Of a stretch of DNA of 64,000 nt, positions 37,466 through 51,900 are shown piece after piece. A program made the position numbers and the translations under genes. This DNA is from Datisca glomerata (taxonomy: Eukaryota; Streptophyta; Magnoliopsida; Cucurbitales; Datiscaceae), in contig QANY01007306.1 in assembly GCA_003255025.1 (NCBI GenBank), positions 2,439,721 through 2,503,720 of the forward strand. The letters are read 5' to 3'. Every line of letters begins with the position of its first letter. The first letter of the stretch is position 1. Under the pieces are notes generated by a model that was not told where the DNA came from, made no database searches, and worked only from the letters and a program-made list of their open reading frames with translations.

Positions 37466-38490
37466 GGTTCCACTCATGTCAAAAGTTATTCATCACGAAA
37501 GTTGACATGTGCGTGCCACAATCTGTCTGTTACAGAAATTGTAACGTTGCACAATCTATTTTTTTGTACTCAAAACTATGATGCCACTAGTAAACCCTTT
37601 CGCACCTGTAGGGCTTTGAATAAGTTTTGATTCGATATCTTATGGGGCACGTATTTAAACTTATATCAAAAGTTATGCCCCACAGAAGTTGACATAAACG
37701 TGCCACGATCCGTCTGTGATAAAAATTTGAATGATGCATAGTCCATGTTTTTTGGACCCGAACCTAGGATGCCACGGGTAAACCTGTTGCACCTGTAGGT
37801 TTTTAAATAAGCTTTGATTCGATATCTTACGGGTTACGTGGTTCCACCGATGTCAAAAGTTATGTTCTATGAAAGTTAACGTGCGCGTGCCACGATCTGT
37901 CTGTGACAGAAATTCTAATGTTGCACAGTCTATTTTTTTGGACATGAAACTAGGATACCATGGGTAAACCCTGTCGCTCTTGTAGGCCACTTGAATAAGC
38001 TTTGTTTTTATATCTTACGGGCAACGTGGTTCCACCCATGTCAAAAGTTATGCCCTACGGAAGTTGACATGCACGTGCCACGATCTGTCTGTTGCACCAA
38101 TTGAAAAGCTGCACTGTCTGTGTTTTTTGGATCCAAAACTAGGCTGCGACGAGTAAACCCCATCGCACTTATAGGTCTCTGAATAAGCTTCGATTTGATA
38201 TCTTTACGGGCTACGTGGTTTCACCAATGTCAAAAGTTATGCTCTGTGAAAGTTTGTATGTGCGTTCCACAATTTATTTGTTACAGAAATTCTAATGCTG
38301 CACAGTATGTGTTTTTTATACTCGAAACTAGGATACCACGGGTAAAACCTATCGCACCTGTAGGTCTGCGAATAAGCTTCTATTTCATATCGCTCGGGCC
38401 ACGTGGTTTCACCCGATTCAAAAGTTATGCCCAACGGAAGTTGACATGCACGTGCCACGATCTGTCTGTTACAGCAATTCTAAAGATTCA
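37466..38490 (-). repeat. Higher-order repeat, partial copy 3
   Basis: Starts with the GAAATTGTAACGT monomer (about 37,535), 2,927 bp after its counterpart in copy 2. It continues through AAATTTGAATGATGC and GGATGCCACGGGTAAAC types, then skips part of the unit and ends near 38,490 with the CGATTCAAAAG type. Similarity to copies 1 and 2 is lower than theirs to each other. Confidence 0.72.
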
Positions 38491-41400
38491 CAGTCTGTGT
38501 TTTTTGTACTCAAAATTGTGCCATGATGTGTAAACCCTATCACACCTGTAGGTCTCTGAATAATATTTTATTTGATAACTTATGAGCCATGTGGTTCCAC
38601 TTATGTCAAAGTTATGCCTTATTGAAGCAGACAAGTGCATGCCACGATCCGTCTGTAACAGCAAATCAAAAGCTGCATAGTCTATGTTTTTTGAACTCCA
38701 AACTCGGCTGCGATGGGTAAACCCACTCATACTTATAGATATCTCAATAAGCTTCAATTTGATATCTTACTAAGCACGCTGTTCCACTAATGTCAAATGT
38801 TATGCATTACGAAAGTTGACATGCGCGTGCCATGACCCTTGTGTCACAGCAATTCTAAAGCTGCATAGTCTGTGTTTTTGGACTTGAAAGTAGACTATGA
38901 GGTGTAAACCCTGTTTCACCTGTAGGTCTCTCAATATGCTTTGATTAGATATCTTACAGGACGCGTGGTTCCCCCCATTTCAAAAGTTATGCCTTACGGA
39001 AGTTGACATGCGCGTGCCACGACACGTCTGTAACAGCAATTCTAAAGCTGCACAATTCGTGTTTTTTGGACTCAAAAGTGGGATACGATGGGTAAACCCT
39101 ATCACACCTGTAGTTCTCTTAATAAGCTTGAATTTTACATCTTACGGGGTACGTGTTTCCACCCATATCAAAAGTTATGCTTTACAGAAGTTGACATACG
39201 CGTGCCACGACCCGTCTGTCATAGCCATTCTAAAGCTACAAAGTCCATGTTTTTTTTACTTTAAACTTGGCTGTGATGGGTAAACCCTATTGCACCTGTA
39301 GATCTGTTAACGAGCTTTGGTTTGATATCCTACAAGGCATGGGGTTCCACCGATGTCAAAGGTTATGCCTTATAGAAGTTGACATGCGTGTGGCACAATC
39401 CGTCTGTCACATCAATTCTAAAGCAGCATAGTCCATTTTTTTGGACTTCAAACTAGGCTGCAAGGGGTTAAACATATTTCACCTATTTTTCTTTGAATAA
39501 GCTTCGATTTGATATCTTAACGGGCACGTGGTTCCACCCATGTCAAATGTTATGCCTTACGAAAATTGCATGCGCGTGACACGATCCGTCTATTACCGCA
39601 ATTCTAAAGCGGCACAGTCTATGTTTTTTTACTCACTATCGTACTTGTAGGTCTCTGAATAAGCTTATACCTGATATCTTAGGGGCCATGTGGTTCGACC
39701 CATGCCAAAAGTTATGCCCTACGGAAGTTGACATACGTGTGCCACGATCTGTCTGTTACAGCAATACTAAAACTGGACAGTTTTGTGTTTCTTGGACTCA
39801 CTGCTGCACATGTAGGTCTTTAAATAATCTTTGATTTCATATCTTACAGGGCACGGGGTTCGATCTATGTGAAAAGTTATGCCTTAGGGATGTTGACATG
39901 CGCGAGCAACGATCCGTTTGTGACTATAATTCTAAAGCTGCACAGTCTGTGTTTTTTGGACTTATAACTAGACTACGATACGTAAACCATGTCACCCCCA
40001 CAGGTCTCTGAATAAGCTTCAATTTGATGTCCTACGGGGCACGTGGTTCCACCCATGTCAAAAGTTATTCCTTACGAAAGTTCACATGTGCGTGCCACGA
40101 CCCGTCTGTCACAACAATTCTAAAGCAAAACAATCTGTGTTTTTTGGACTTAAAACTAGGCTGCAATGGGTAAACCTTATTGCACCTTTAGGTCTCTGAA
40201 TAAGCTTTGATTTCATATCTTACAAAGCACGTGGTTCCACCCATGTCAAAAATTATGTCGTATGGAAGTTGACATGCGCGTGCCACAATCCGTCTGTCAC
40301 AAAAATTAGAAAGCTGCATAGTGTGTGTTTTTTGGACCCAAAACTGGGCCACGATGGGTAAACTCTATCTCGCCCGTAGGACTCTGAATAATTTTTAATT
40401 TGATATCTTACAGGGCACGTGGTTCCACCCATGTCAAAAGTTATGTCGTTCAGAAGTTGAAATACGCATGCCACGAACCATCTATCATAGCAATTCTAAA
40501 GCTCCACCTATAGGTCCTTGAATAAGCTTCAATTTTATATCTTACAGGCTACGTGGTTCCACCAATGTCAAAAGTTATGCCCTATGGAAGTTGAAATGCG
40601 CGTACCACAATCTGTCTGTTACAAAAATTCTAATGCAGCACAATTTATGTTTTTCAACTCAAAATGGGGCTGCGATAGGTAACCCTATTACACCCGTAGG
40701 TCTCTGAATAAGCTTCGATTTCATATCTTATGGGGCACATGATTCCACCCATGTCAAAAGTTATACCCTACGGAAGTTGATATGCGTGTGCCACGATTTG
40801 TCTGTTACAACAACTCTAAAACTGCACAATCTGTGTGTCTTGGACTCTAAAATTGGCTGCAAGGGGTAAACTCTGTCACACCTTTAGGTCTCCAAATAAG
40901 CTTTGTTTTGATATCTTACAGGCCACATGGTTCCACCCATATCAAAAGTTTTACCCTACAGAAGTTGACATGCGCGTGCCTCTGTTATAGAAATTTTAAA
41001 GTTGCACAGTCTTTGTTTTTCAGACTTTATACTAGGTTGTGATGGGTAAACATTGTAGCACCTGCAGGTCTATGAATAAGCTGTGATTTTATATCTTATG
41101 GGGCATGTGGTTCCACCCATGTCAAAAGTTATGCCCTACGGATGTTTACATGCGCGTGTCACGATCTGTATGTTATAGAAATTCTAAAGTTGCAAGGTTC
41201 ATGTTTTTTGGACTCAAAACTGGGTAAACCCTGTTGCACTTGCAGGTCTGTTAATACACTTTGATTTAATATCTTACAGGGCTCATGGTTCCACCCGAGT
41301 AAACTTTTATGCCCTATGGAAGTTGACATGCGTGTGCCATGATCTATCTGTTACAACAATTCTAAAGGTGCACGGGTAAACCCTATCGCACCTGTAGGTC

Positions 41401-42949
41401 TCTGAATAAGCTTCGATTTCATATCTTACGCGCCACGTGGTTCCACCCATATCAAAAGTTATGCCCTACAAAAGTTGACATGCGCGTGCCACGATCCGTC
41501 TGTTATGAAAATTCTAAAGAATCACAGTCTGTGTTTTTATGAATCAAAACTGGGCTACAATGGGTAAACACTACTCTGAATAAGCTTCAATTTCATAACA
41601 TACAGGGCGCGTGGTTCCACCCCTTTCAAAAGTTATGCCTTACCGAAGTTGACATGCATGTGCCTAGATCTGTATGTTACAATAATTCCAAAGCTGCATA
41701 GTCTGTGTTTTTTGGACTCAAAACTAAGCTACGAATGGTAAACCCCATCGCCCCTGTATGTCTACGAATAAGCCTCAATTTCATATGTTACGGGCCATGT
41801 GGTTTCACCCGAGTCAAAAGTTATGCCCTATGGAGGTTGACATGTGTGTGCCACGATCCGTCTGTTACAGCTATTCTAAAGTTGCATAGTTTGTGTTTTT
41901 TGACTCAAAACTGGGTTGCGATGGGTAAACCCTGTCGCACCCATAGGTCTCTAAATAAACTTCGATTTGATATCTTACAGGGCACGTGGTTCCACCCATG
42001 TCAAAAGTTATGTCCTACAGAAGTTGACATGCGCGTGCCACGATCCGTCTGTTACAGCAATTCTAAAGCTGCACAGTCTGTGTTATTTTTGTCTCTTAAC
42101 TAGACTGTACCAGTAGGTCTTTGAATAAGCTTTGTTTTGATATCTTACGAGCCACATGGTTCCACCCATGTCAAAAGTTATGCCCTACGGAAGTTAAAAT
42201 GCGCGTGCGACTATCCGTCTATTACAGTAATTCTAAAAATGCAATGTCTAGGTTTTTTGGACTCAAAACTTGGCTGCGATGAGTAAACCCGGTTGCACGT
42301 GTAACGTCTTTGAATAAGCTTCGATTTCATATCTTACGGGCCACGTGTTTCCACTCGAATCAAAAGTTATTCCCTACGGAGGTTGACATACGCGTGCCAC
42401 AATCCATCTGTTACAGCAATTTCAAAGCTGCATCGTCTATCTTTTTTTACTCAAAATTGGTCTACGATGGGTAAACCCTGTCGCACTTGTAGGTCTCCGA
42501 ATAAGCTTCGATTTCATATCTTATGGGCCACATGGTTCCGCCCGAGTCAAAAGTTATGCCCTACGGAAGTTCAGATGCGCGTGCCATGATCCATCTGTTA
42601 AAGCAATTCTAAAGCTGCACAGTCTGTGTTTTTTGGACTCTAAACAAGGCTGCGACCAGTAAACCATGTCACACCTGTATGTCTCTAAATAAGCTTTATT
42701 TTGATATCTTACTGGCCAGGTGGTTCCACCTGTGTCAAAAGTTATGCCCTACAGAAGTTCACATTTGCATGCCAAGATTCATCTGTACGACGATTCTAAA
42801 GAGGCATTGTCTGTGTTTTTTTAATCTAAATTGGGCTGCGATGAGTTAAACACCTTTGGCACCTGTAGGTCTCTGAATAAGCTTTGATTTCATATCTTAC
42901 GGTGCACGTGGTTTCGCCCATGTCAAAAGTTATGCCCTACGGAAGTTGG
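38491..42949 (-). repeat. Satellite array, orientation B, irregular with many shortened monomers
   Basis: About 24 monomers with no clear higher-order pattern. At least seven are shortened in the same interval, between the T run and TAGGTCTC, which holds the dyad: about 39,635, 39,800, 40,503, 41,225, 41,371, 41,570 and 42,108. CACGTG and AAGCTT landmarks are mostly kept. No non-satellite sequence seen. Confidence 0.93.
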
Positions 42950-45900
42950 CATGCGTGTACCGCGATTTTTCGGTTACACCAACTCTAAAGCTACACAGTC
43001 TATGCTTTTTGGACTCAAAATGTCACTACAATGGTTAAACCCTGTTGCGCCTATAGGTCTTTGAATAACCATCGATTTGATATCTTACGGGGCACGTGAT
43101 TCTACCCGTATCAAAATTTATTCCCCACGGAAGTTGACATGCGCGTGCCATGATCCGACTGTTATAGAAATTTGAAAGCTGCACGGTCTATGTTTTTTGG
43201 ACACAAAACCAGGCCGTGATGGGTAAACCCTATTGCACTTGTAGGTCTCCGAATAAGCTTTGATTTCATATCGTACATGCCACGTGGTGCCACCCGAGTC
43301 AAAAGTTATGCCCTACGAAAGTTGAAATGTTTCGATTTCATATCATATGGGGCACGTGGTTCCACTCGAGTCAAAAGTAATGCCCTACGGAAGTTGGCAT
43401 GCATGTGCCACTATCTGTCGGTTACAACAAATCTAAAGCTGCATAGTCTGTGCTTTTTGGACTCGAAACGTCACTACAATGAGTAAATCATGTTGCGCCT
43501 GAAGGTCTCTGAATTAGCTTCGATTTCATATCTTACGGGGCACATGGTTCCACCCGAATCAAAATTATGCCCTACGGAAGTTGACATGCGCATGCCACGA
43601 TCCATCTGTTACAAAAATTTTAAAGCTGCACGATCTATGTTATTTGGACTCGAAACTGGGCCACGACGGGTAAACCCTTTTTTACCTATAGGTCTTTGAA
43701 TAAACTTTGATTTGATATTATATTGGCCACGTGGTTCCACCCGAGTCAAAAGTTATGTCCTACGGAAGTTGGCATGCGTGTGCCACGATATGTTGGTTAC
43801 AACAATTCTAAAGCTGCACAATCTATGCTTTTCGGACTCAAAACGTGGCTACAACTTGTAAACCCTTTTGTGCCTATAGTCTCTAAATAAGCTTCGATTT
43901 GATATCTTACAGGGCACGTGGTTCCACCTATGTCAAAATATATGCCCTACAGAAGTTGGTATGCGCGTGCCACGATCCGTCTGTTACAGAAATTCTAAGG
44001 GTGCACAGTCTGTGTATTTTAGACTCAAAACTGGGTTGCGTCGGGTAAACCCTATCGCACCTGTAGGTCTCCGATTAAGCTTCAATTTTATATCGTATGG
44101 GTCACGTGGTTCCACTCGAGTCAAAAGTTATGCCCTTCAGAAGTTGGCATGCGTGTGCCACTATCTGTCGGTTACAACAAATATAAAGCTGCACAATCTA
44201 TGCTTTTTGGACTCGAAATGTCACTGCAATGGGTAAACCATGTTGCACTCGTAGGTCTCTAATTAAGCTTCGATTTGATATCTTGCGGGGCACGTGGTTC
44301 CACACGTATCAAAACTTATGCCCAACAGAAGTTGACATGCACGTTCCACGATCCGTCTATTATAGAAATTCTAAAGCAGCACGATCTATGTTTTTTGGAC
44401 TCAAAACTGGGCCGCGATGGGTACACCCTGTGCGTTTTGGACTCCAAACGTGGCTACAATTCGTAAACCCTATTGCACCCTAGGTCTCTGAATAAGCATT
44501 GATTTGATATCTTACGGATCACATGATTCCACCCATGTCAGAAGTTATGCCCTATGGAAGTTGAAATGCGTGTGCCATGATCTGTCTGTTACAGCAATTT
44601 TAAAGTGGCATAGTCTGTGTTTTTTGGACTCAAAACTGGGCCGCGATGGGAAAACCCCATCACACCTGTAGATCTCAGAATAGGATTCGATTTTATATCA
44701 TATGGGCCACGTGGTTCCACCCGTGTCAAAATTTATGCCCTACGAATGTTGACATGCGCGTGCCACGATCCGTCTGTTACAGAAATTTTAAAGCTACATG
44801 GTCTATGTTTTTTGGACGTGAAATTGGGCCACGACGGGTAAACCATTTTGCACCTATAGGTCTTTGAATAAACTTTGATTTGATATTATACTGGCCACGT
44901 GGTTCCACCCGAGTCAAAAGCTATGATCTACAGAAGTTGGCATGCGTGTGCCACAATATGTCGGTTACAACAATTCTAAAGCGGAACAGTCTATGCTTTT
45001 CATACTCAAAATGTGGCTACAACTGGTAAACCCATTTGCGCATGTAGGTCTCTGAATAAGTTTCGATTTGATATCTTACGGGGAACGTGGTTCCACCTAT
45101 GTCAAAAGTTATATCCTATAGAAATTGACATGCACGTGCCATGATCCGTCTGTTAAAGAAATACTAAGGCCGCACAGTCTGTGTATTTTGGACTCAAAAC
45201 TGGGTTACGTCGGGTAAACCCTATCGCACCTGTAGGTCTCCGAATAAGCTTCAATTTCATATCGTACAGGCCACGTGGTTCCACTCGAGTTAAAAGTTAT
45301 CCCCTATGGAATTTGGCATGCGTGTGCCACGATCTGTCGGTTACAAGAAATCTAAAGCTGCACATATTGTGCTTTTTCAGACTCAAAATGTGGCTACAAC
45401 TGGTAAACCCTTTTGCGCCTGTAGGTCTCTGAATAAGTTTCGATTTGATATCTTACGGGGCACGTGGTTCCATCTATGTCAAAAGTTATGCCCTACAGAA
45501 GTTGACATGTCCGTGCCACGATCCGTCTGTTACAAAAATTCTAAGGCTGCACAGTTAATGTATTTTGGGCTCGAAACTGGGTTGCGTCGGTTAAACCCTA
45601 TCGCACTTGTAGGTCTCCGAATAAGCTTTGATTTCATATCGTACGGGCCACGTGGTTCCACTCGAGTCAAAAGTTATGCCCTATGGAAGTTGGCATGCGT
45701 GTGCTAGGATCTATGGGTTACAAGAAATCTAAAGTTGCAGAGTCTGTGCTTTTTGGACTCGAAACATCGCTACAACTGGTAAACTCTGTTGCGAATGTAC
45801 GTCTCTTAATTAGTCTTCTATTTGATATCTTACGGGGCACGTGGTTCCACCCGTATCAAAATTTATGCCCTATGAAAGTTGACATGCACGTGCCACGATA

Positions 45901-48900
45901 CCTCTGTTATAGAAATTCCAAAGTTGCACGATCTTTGTTTTTTAGACTCAAAAGTAGGCCGCGAAGGGTACACCCTATCATCCTTGTAGGTCTCCGAATA
46001 AGCTTCGATTTCATATCCTACAGGCCACATGGTTCCACATGAGTCAAAAGTTATGCCTGATGGAAGTGGGCATGCGTATGCCACGATCTGTCGGTTACAA
46101 CAATTCTAAAGGTGCACAGTTTGTGCTTTTTAGACTCGAAACGTGGCTACCATTGGTAAACCCTATTGCACCCATAGGTCTCTTAAAAAGCATTGATTTG
46201 ATATCTAACGGATCATGTGATTCCACATATGTCAGATGTTATGCCCTATGGAAGTTGACATGCGTGTGCTACGATCTGTCTGTTACATCAATTCTAAAGC
46301 GGCACAGTCTGTGTTTTTTGGAGTCAAAACTGGGACGTGATGGGTAAACACCATCACACCTGTAGATCTCTGAATAAGATTCAATTTGATATCTTACGGG
46401 GCACGTGGTTCCACCTGTGTCAAAAGTTATCTCCTACGGAAGTTGGCTTGCGTGGGCCACGATCTGTCGGTTACAACAATTCTAAAGGTGCACAGTTTAT
46501 GCTGTTTGGACTCAAAACGTGGCTACAATTGGTAAACCCTATTGCACCTGTAGGACTCTGAATAAACATTGATTTGATATCTTACGGATGATGTGATTCC
46601 ACCCATCTCAGAAGTTATCCCCTATGGAAGTTGACATGAGTGTGCCACGATATATCTGTTACAGCAATTCTAAAGCGGCATAGTCTGTGTTTTTTAGACT
46701 CAAAGCTGGGCTGCGATGGGTAAACCCCATCACACCTATAGATCTCTGAATAAGATTCATTTTGACATCTTACGGGGCACGTGATTCCACCCATGTCAAA
46801 ATTTATGCCCTACGAAAGTTGTTGTGCGTGCCACGATCCTACTGTTACAAAAATTTTAAAGCTGCACGGCCTATCTTTTTTCGACTCGAAATTGGGCCAC
46901 GATGGGTAAACCATTTTTCACCTGTAGGTCTTTGAATAAACTTTGATTTGATATTATACTGGACACGTGGTTCCACCCGAGTCAAAAGTTATGCCCTACG
47001 AAAGTTGGCATGCGTGTGCCACGATATGTCGGTTACAATAATTCTAAAGTTGCACAGTCTATGCTTTGTGTACTCAATACGTGGCTACAACTTGTAAACC
47101 CTTTTGCGCATGTTTGTCTCTGAATAAGTTTCGATTTGATATCTTACGGGGCACGTGGTTCCTGCTATGTCAAAAGTTATGCCCTATAGAAGTTGACATT
47201 CGTGTGCCACGATCCGTCTATTACAGAAATTCTAGGCTGCACAGTTTGTGTATTTTGGACACGAAGTTGGGTTGCGTCGGGTAAACCCTATCACACTTGT
47301 AGGTCTCTGAATAAGCTTCAATTCATATCGTACGGGCCACGTGGTTCCACTCGAGTCAAAAGTTATGCCCTATGGAAGTTAGCATGCGAGTGCCACGATC
47401 TGTCAGTTACAAGAAATCTAAAGCTGCACAGTTTGTGCTTTTTCAGACTCAAAATGTGGCTACAATTGGTAAACCCTTTTGCGTCTGTAGGTCTCTGAAT
47501 AAGTTTCGATTTCATATCTTACGGGGCACGTGGTTCAACCTATATCAAAAGTTATGCCCTACAGAAGTTGACATGCGCGTGCCACGATCCGTCTGTTACA
47601 GAAATTCTAAGGCTGCACAGTCTGTGTATTTTGGACTCGAAATTGGGTTGTGTCGGGTAAACCCTATCGCACCTGTAGGTCTCCGAATAAGCTTTGATTT
47701 CATATCGTACGGGCCACGTGGTTCCACTCGAGTAAAAAGTTATGCCCTATGGAAGTTGGCATGCGTGTGCTAGGATCTATGGGTCACAAGAAATCTAAAG
47801 TTGTACAGTCTGTGCTTATTGGACTCGAAACGTCGCTACAACTAGTAAACCATGTTGCGAATGTACGTCTCTGAATAAGCTTCTATTTGATATCTTACGG
47901 GGCACGTGGTTCCACCCGTATTAAAATTTATGCCATACGGAAATTGATATGCGCGTGCCACGAAAAGTCTGTTATAAAAATTCTAAAGTTGCATGGTGTT
48001 TGTTTTTTATACTCAAAAGTAGGCCGTGATGGGTACACCCTATCGCCCCTGTAGGTCTCTGAATAAGCTTCGATCTCTATCGCACTGGCCACATGGTTCC
48101 ACCTGAGTCAAAAGTTATGCCCGACGGAAGTCGACATGTGTATGTCACGATCTGTCAGTTATAACAATTCTAAAGGTGTAGAGTTTGTGCTTTTTGGACT
48201 CGACACATGGCTACAATTGGTAAACCCTATTGCATTTGTAGGTCTCTAAATAAGCATTGATTTGATATCTTACAGATCACGTGATTCCATCCATGTCAGA
48301 AGTTATGCCCTATTGAAGTTGACATGCGTGTGCCACGATCTGTCTGTTACAGCAATTCTAAAGCGGCACTGTCTGTGTTTTTTGGACTCGAAACTAGGCC
48401 GCGATGGGTAAACAATATCACACTTGTAGATCTTTGAATAAGATTCGATTTGATATCTTATGGGGCACGTGGTTCCACCCGTGTCAAAATTTATGCTCTA
48501 CGAAAGTTGACATTCGCGTGCCACGATCCGTCTGTTACAAAAATTTTAAAGCTGCACGGTCTATGTTTTCTGGACTCGAAATTGGGCCACGACGGGTAAA
48601 CCCTTTTGCACCTGTAGGTCTTTGAATAAACTTTGATTTGATATTATATTGGCCACGTGGTTCCACCCGAGTCAAAAGTTATGTCCTACGGAAGTTGGCA
48701 TGCGTGTGCCACGATATGTCGGTTACAACAACTCTAAAGCTACATAGTCTATGCTTTTTGTACTCAAAACGTGGCTACAACTGGTAAACCCTTTTGTGCC
48801 ATTAGGTCTCTGAATAAGTTTTGATTTGATATCTTACGGGGCACGTCGTTCCACCTTTGTCAAAAGTTATGCCCTACAAAAGTTGACATGCGCGTGCCAC

Positions 48901-51900
48901 GATCCGTCTGTTACAGAAATTCTAAGGCTGCACGGTTTGTGTATTTTAGACTCGAAACTGGGTTGCATCGGATAAACCCTATCGCACCTATAGGTCACCG
49001 AATAAGCTTTGATTTCATATCGTACAGGGCAACGTGGTTCCACTCGAGTCAAAAGTTATTCCCTATGGAAGTTGGCATGCGTGTGCTAGGATCTATCGGT
49101 TACAAGAAATCTAAAACCGCATAGTCTATGCGTTTTGGACTTGAAACATCGCTACAACTGGTAAAACGTGTAGCGAATGTACGTCACTGAATAAGCTTCT
49201 ATTTGATATCTTACGGAGCACGTGGTTCCACCCGTATCAAAATTTATGCCCTATGGAAGTTGACATGCGGGTGCCACGATACATCTATTATAGAAATTCT
49301 AAAGTTGCACGATCTTTGTTTATTAGACTCAAAACTAGGCCGCAATGGGTACACCCTGTCACCCTTGTAGTTCTACGAATAAGCTTCGATTTCATATCGT
49401 ACAGGCCACATGGTTCCACCTGAGTCAAAAGTTATGCCCGACGAAAGTGGGCATGTGTATGCCACGATATGTCGGTTACAATAATTCTAAAGCTGCACAG
49501 TCTATGCTTTTTGGACTCGAAATGTGGCTACAATTGGTTAGCCCTTTTGCGCATGTAGGTCTCTGAATAAGTTTCGATTTGATATCTTACGAGGCACGTG
49601 GTTCCACCTATGTCAAAAGTTTTACCCTATAGAAGTTGACATTCGCGTGCCACGATCTGTCTGTTACAGAAATTCTAAGCCTGCACAGTCTGTGTATTTT
49701 GGACTCGAAACTGGGTTGCATCGAGTAAACCCTATTGCACCTGTAGATCTCCGAGTAAGATTCAATTTCATATTGTACGGGCCACGTGGTTCCAGTTGAG
49801 TCAAAAGTTATTCCCTATGGAAGTTAGCATGCGAGTGCCACGATCTGTCGGTTACAAGAAATCTAAAGCTGCACAATTTGTGCTTTTTTAGACACAAAAT
49901 GTGGCTACAACTGGTAAAACCTTTCGCACCTGTAGGTCTCTAAATAAGTTTTGATTTGATATCTTACAGGGCTCGTGGTTCAACCTATGTCAAAAGTTAT
50001 GCCCTACAGAAGTTGACATGCGCGTGCCACGATCCGTCTGTTACAGAAATTCTAAGGCTGCACAGTCTGTGTATTTTGGACTCAAAACTGGGTTGCGTCG
50101 GGTAAACCCTATCGCACCTATAGGTCTCTGAATAAGCTTTGATTTCATATCGTACGGGTCACGTGGTTCCACTCGAGTCAAAAGTTATGCCCCATGGAAG
50201 TTGGCATGCGTGTGCTAGGATCTATCAGTTACAAGAAATCTAAAGCTGCATAATCTATGCTTTTTGGACTCCAAACGTCGCTACAACTGGTAAAACCTGT
50301 TGTGAATGTACGTATCTGAAAAAGATTTGATTTGATATCTTACGGGGCACGTGGTTCCACCCGTGTCAAAATTTATGCCCTACGAAAGTTGACATGCGCG
50401 TGCCACGATCCGTCTGTTACAGAAATTTTAAAGCTGCACGATCTATGTTTTTTGGACTCAAAATTGGGCCATGACGGGTAAACTATTTTTCACCTGTAGG
50501 TCTTTGAATAAACATTGATTTTATATTATACTGGCCACGTGGTTCCACCCGAGTGAAAAGTTATGCCCTATGGAAGTTTGCATGTGTGTGCCACGATATG
50601 TCGATTACAACAATTCTAAAGCTGCACAGTCTATGCTTTTTGTACACAAAATGTTGCTACAACTAGTAAACCCTTTTGCGCCTGTAGATCTCCGAATAAG
50701 CTTCGATCTGATATCTTTTGGGGCACGTGGTTCCACCTATGTCAAAAGTTATGCTCAACAGAAGTTGACATGCGCGTGCCACGATCCGTCTGTTACAGAA
50801 ATTCTAAGGCTGCACAGTCTGTGTATTTTGGACTCGAAAGTGGGTTGCGATGGGTAAACCCTATCGCACCTGTAGGTCTCTGAATAATCTTTGATTTCAT
50901 ATCGTACGGGCCACGTGGTTCCACTCGAGTCAAAAGTTATGCCCTATGGAAGTTAGCATGCGTGTGCAACGATCTGTCGGTTACAAAAAATCTAAAGCTG
51001 CACAGTTTGTGCTTTTTCGGACTCAAAACGTGGCTACAACTGGTAAACCCCTATATGCCTGTAGGTCTCTGAATAAGTTTCGATTTGATATCTTACCGGG
51101 CACGTGGTTCCACCTATGTCAAAAGTTATGCACTACAGAAGTTGACCTGCGCATGCACGATCCGTCTGTTACTGAAATTCTAAGGCTGCACAGTCTGTGT
51201 TTTTTGGACTCGAAACTGGGTTGCGTCGGGTAAACCTTATCACACCTGTAGGTCTCCGAATAAGCTTCATTTTCATATCGTATGGGCCACGTGGTTCCAC
51301 TCGAGTCAAAATTTATGCCCTATGGAAGTTGGCATACGTGTGCCACGATCTGTCAGTTACAAGACATCTAAAGCTGCACAGCCTATTCTTTTTGGACTCG
51401 AAACGTAGCTACAATGGGTAAAACCTGTTGCGCCTGTAGGTCTCTGAATAAGCTTCGATTTGATATCTTTTGAGGCACGTGGTTCCACCCGTATCAAAAT
51501 TTACGCCCTACAGAACTTGACATGCGTGTGCCACGATCCGTCTGTTATAGAAATTCGAAAGCTGCACGGTCATTGTTTTTTAAACTCAAAACTGGCCTGC
51601 GACGTGTACACCCTGTTACCCTTGTAGTTCCAAATAAGCTTCAATTTCATATCGTACAGGCCACGTGGTTCCACCCGAGTCAAAAGTTATGCCTTACGGA
51701 AGTTGGCATGCGTGTGCCACGATCTGTCGGTTACAACAATTCTAACAGAGCACAGTCTATGCTTTTGGGACTTGAAATGTGGCTACAACTGGTAAACCCT
51801 GTTGCTCCTGTAGGTCTCCAAATAAGCTTTGATTTGATATCTTACGGGGCACGTGGCTCCACCCATGTCAAAAATTATGCCCTACAGAAGTTGACATGCG

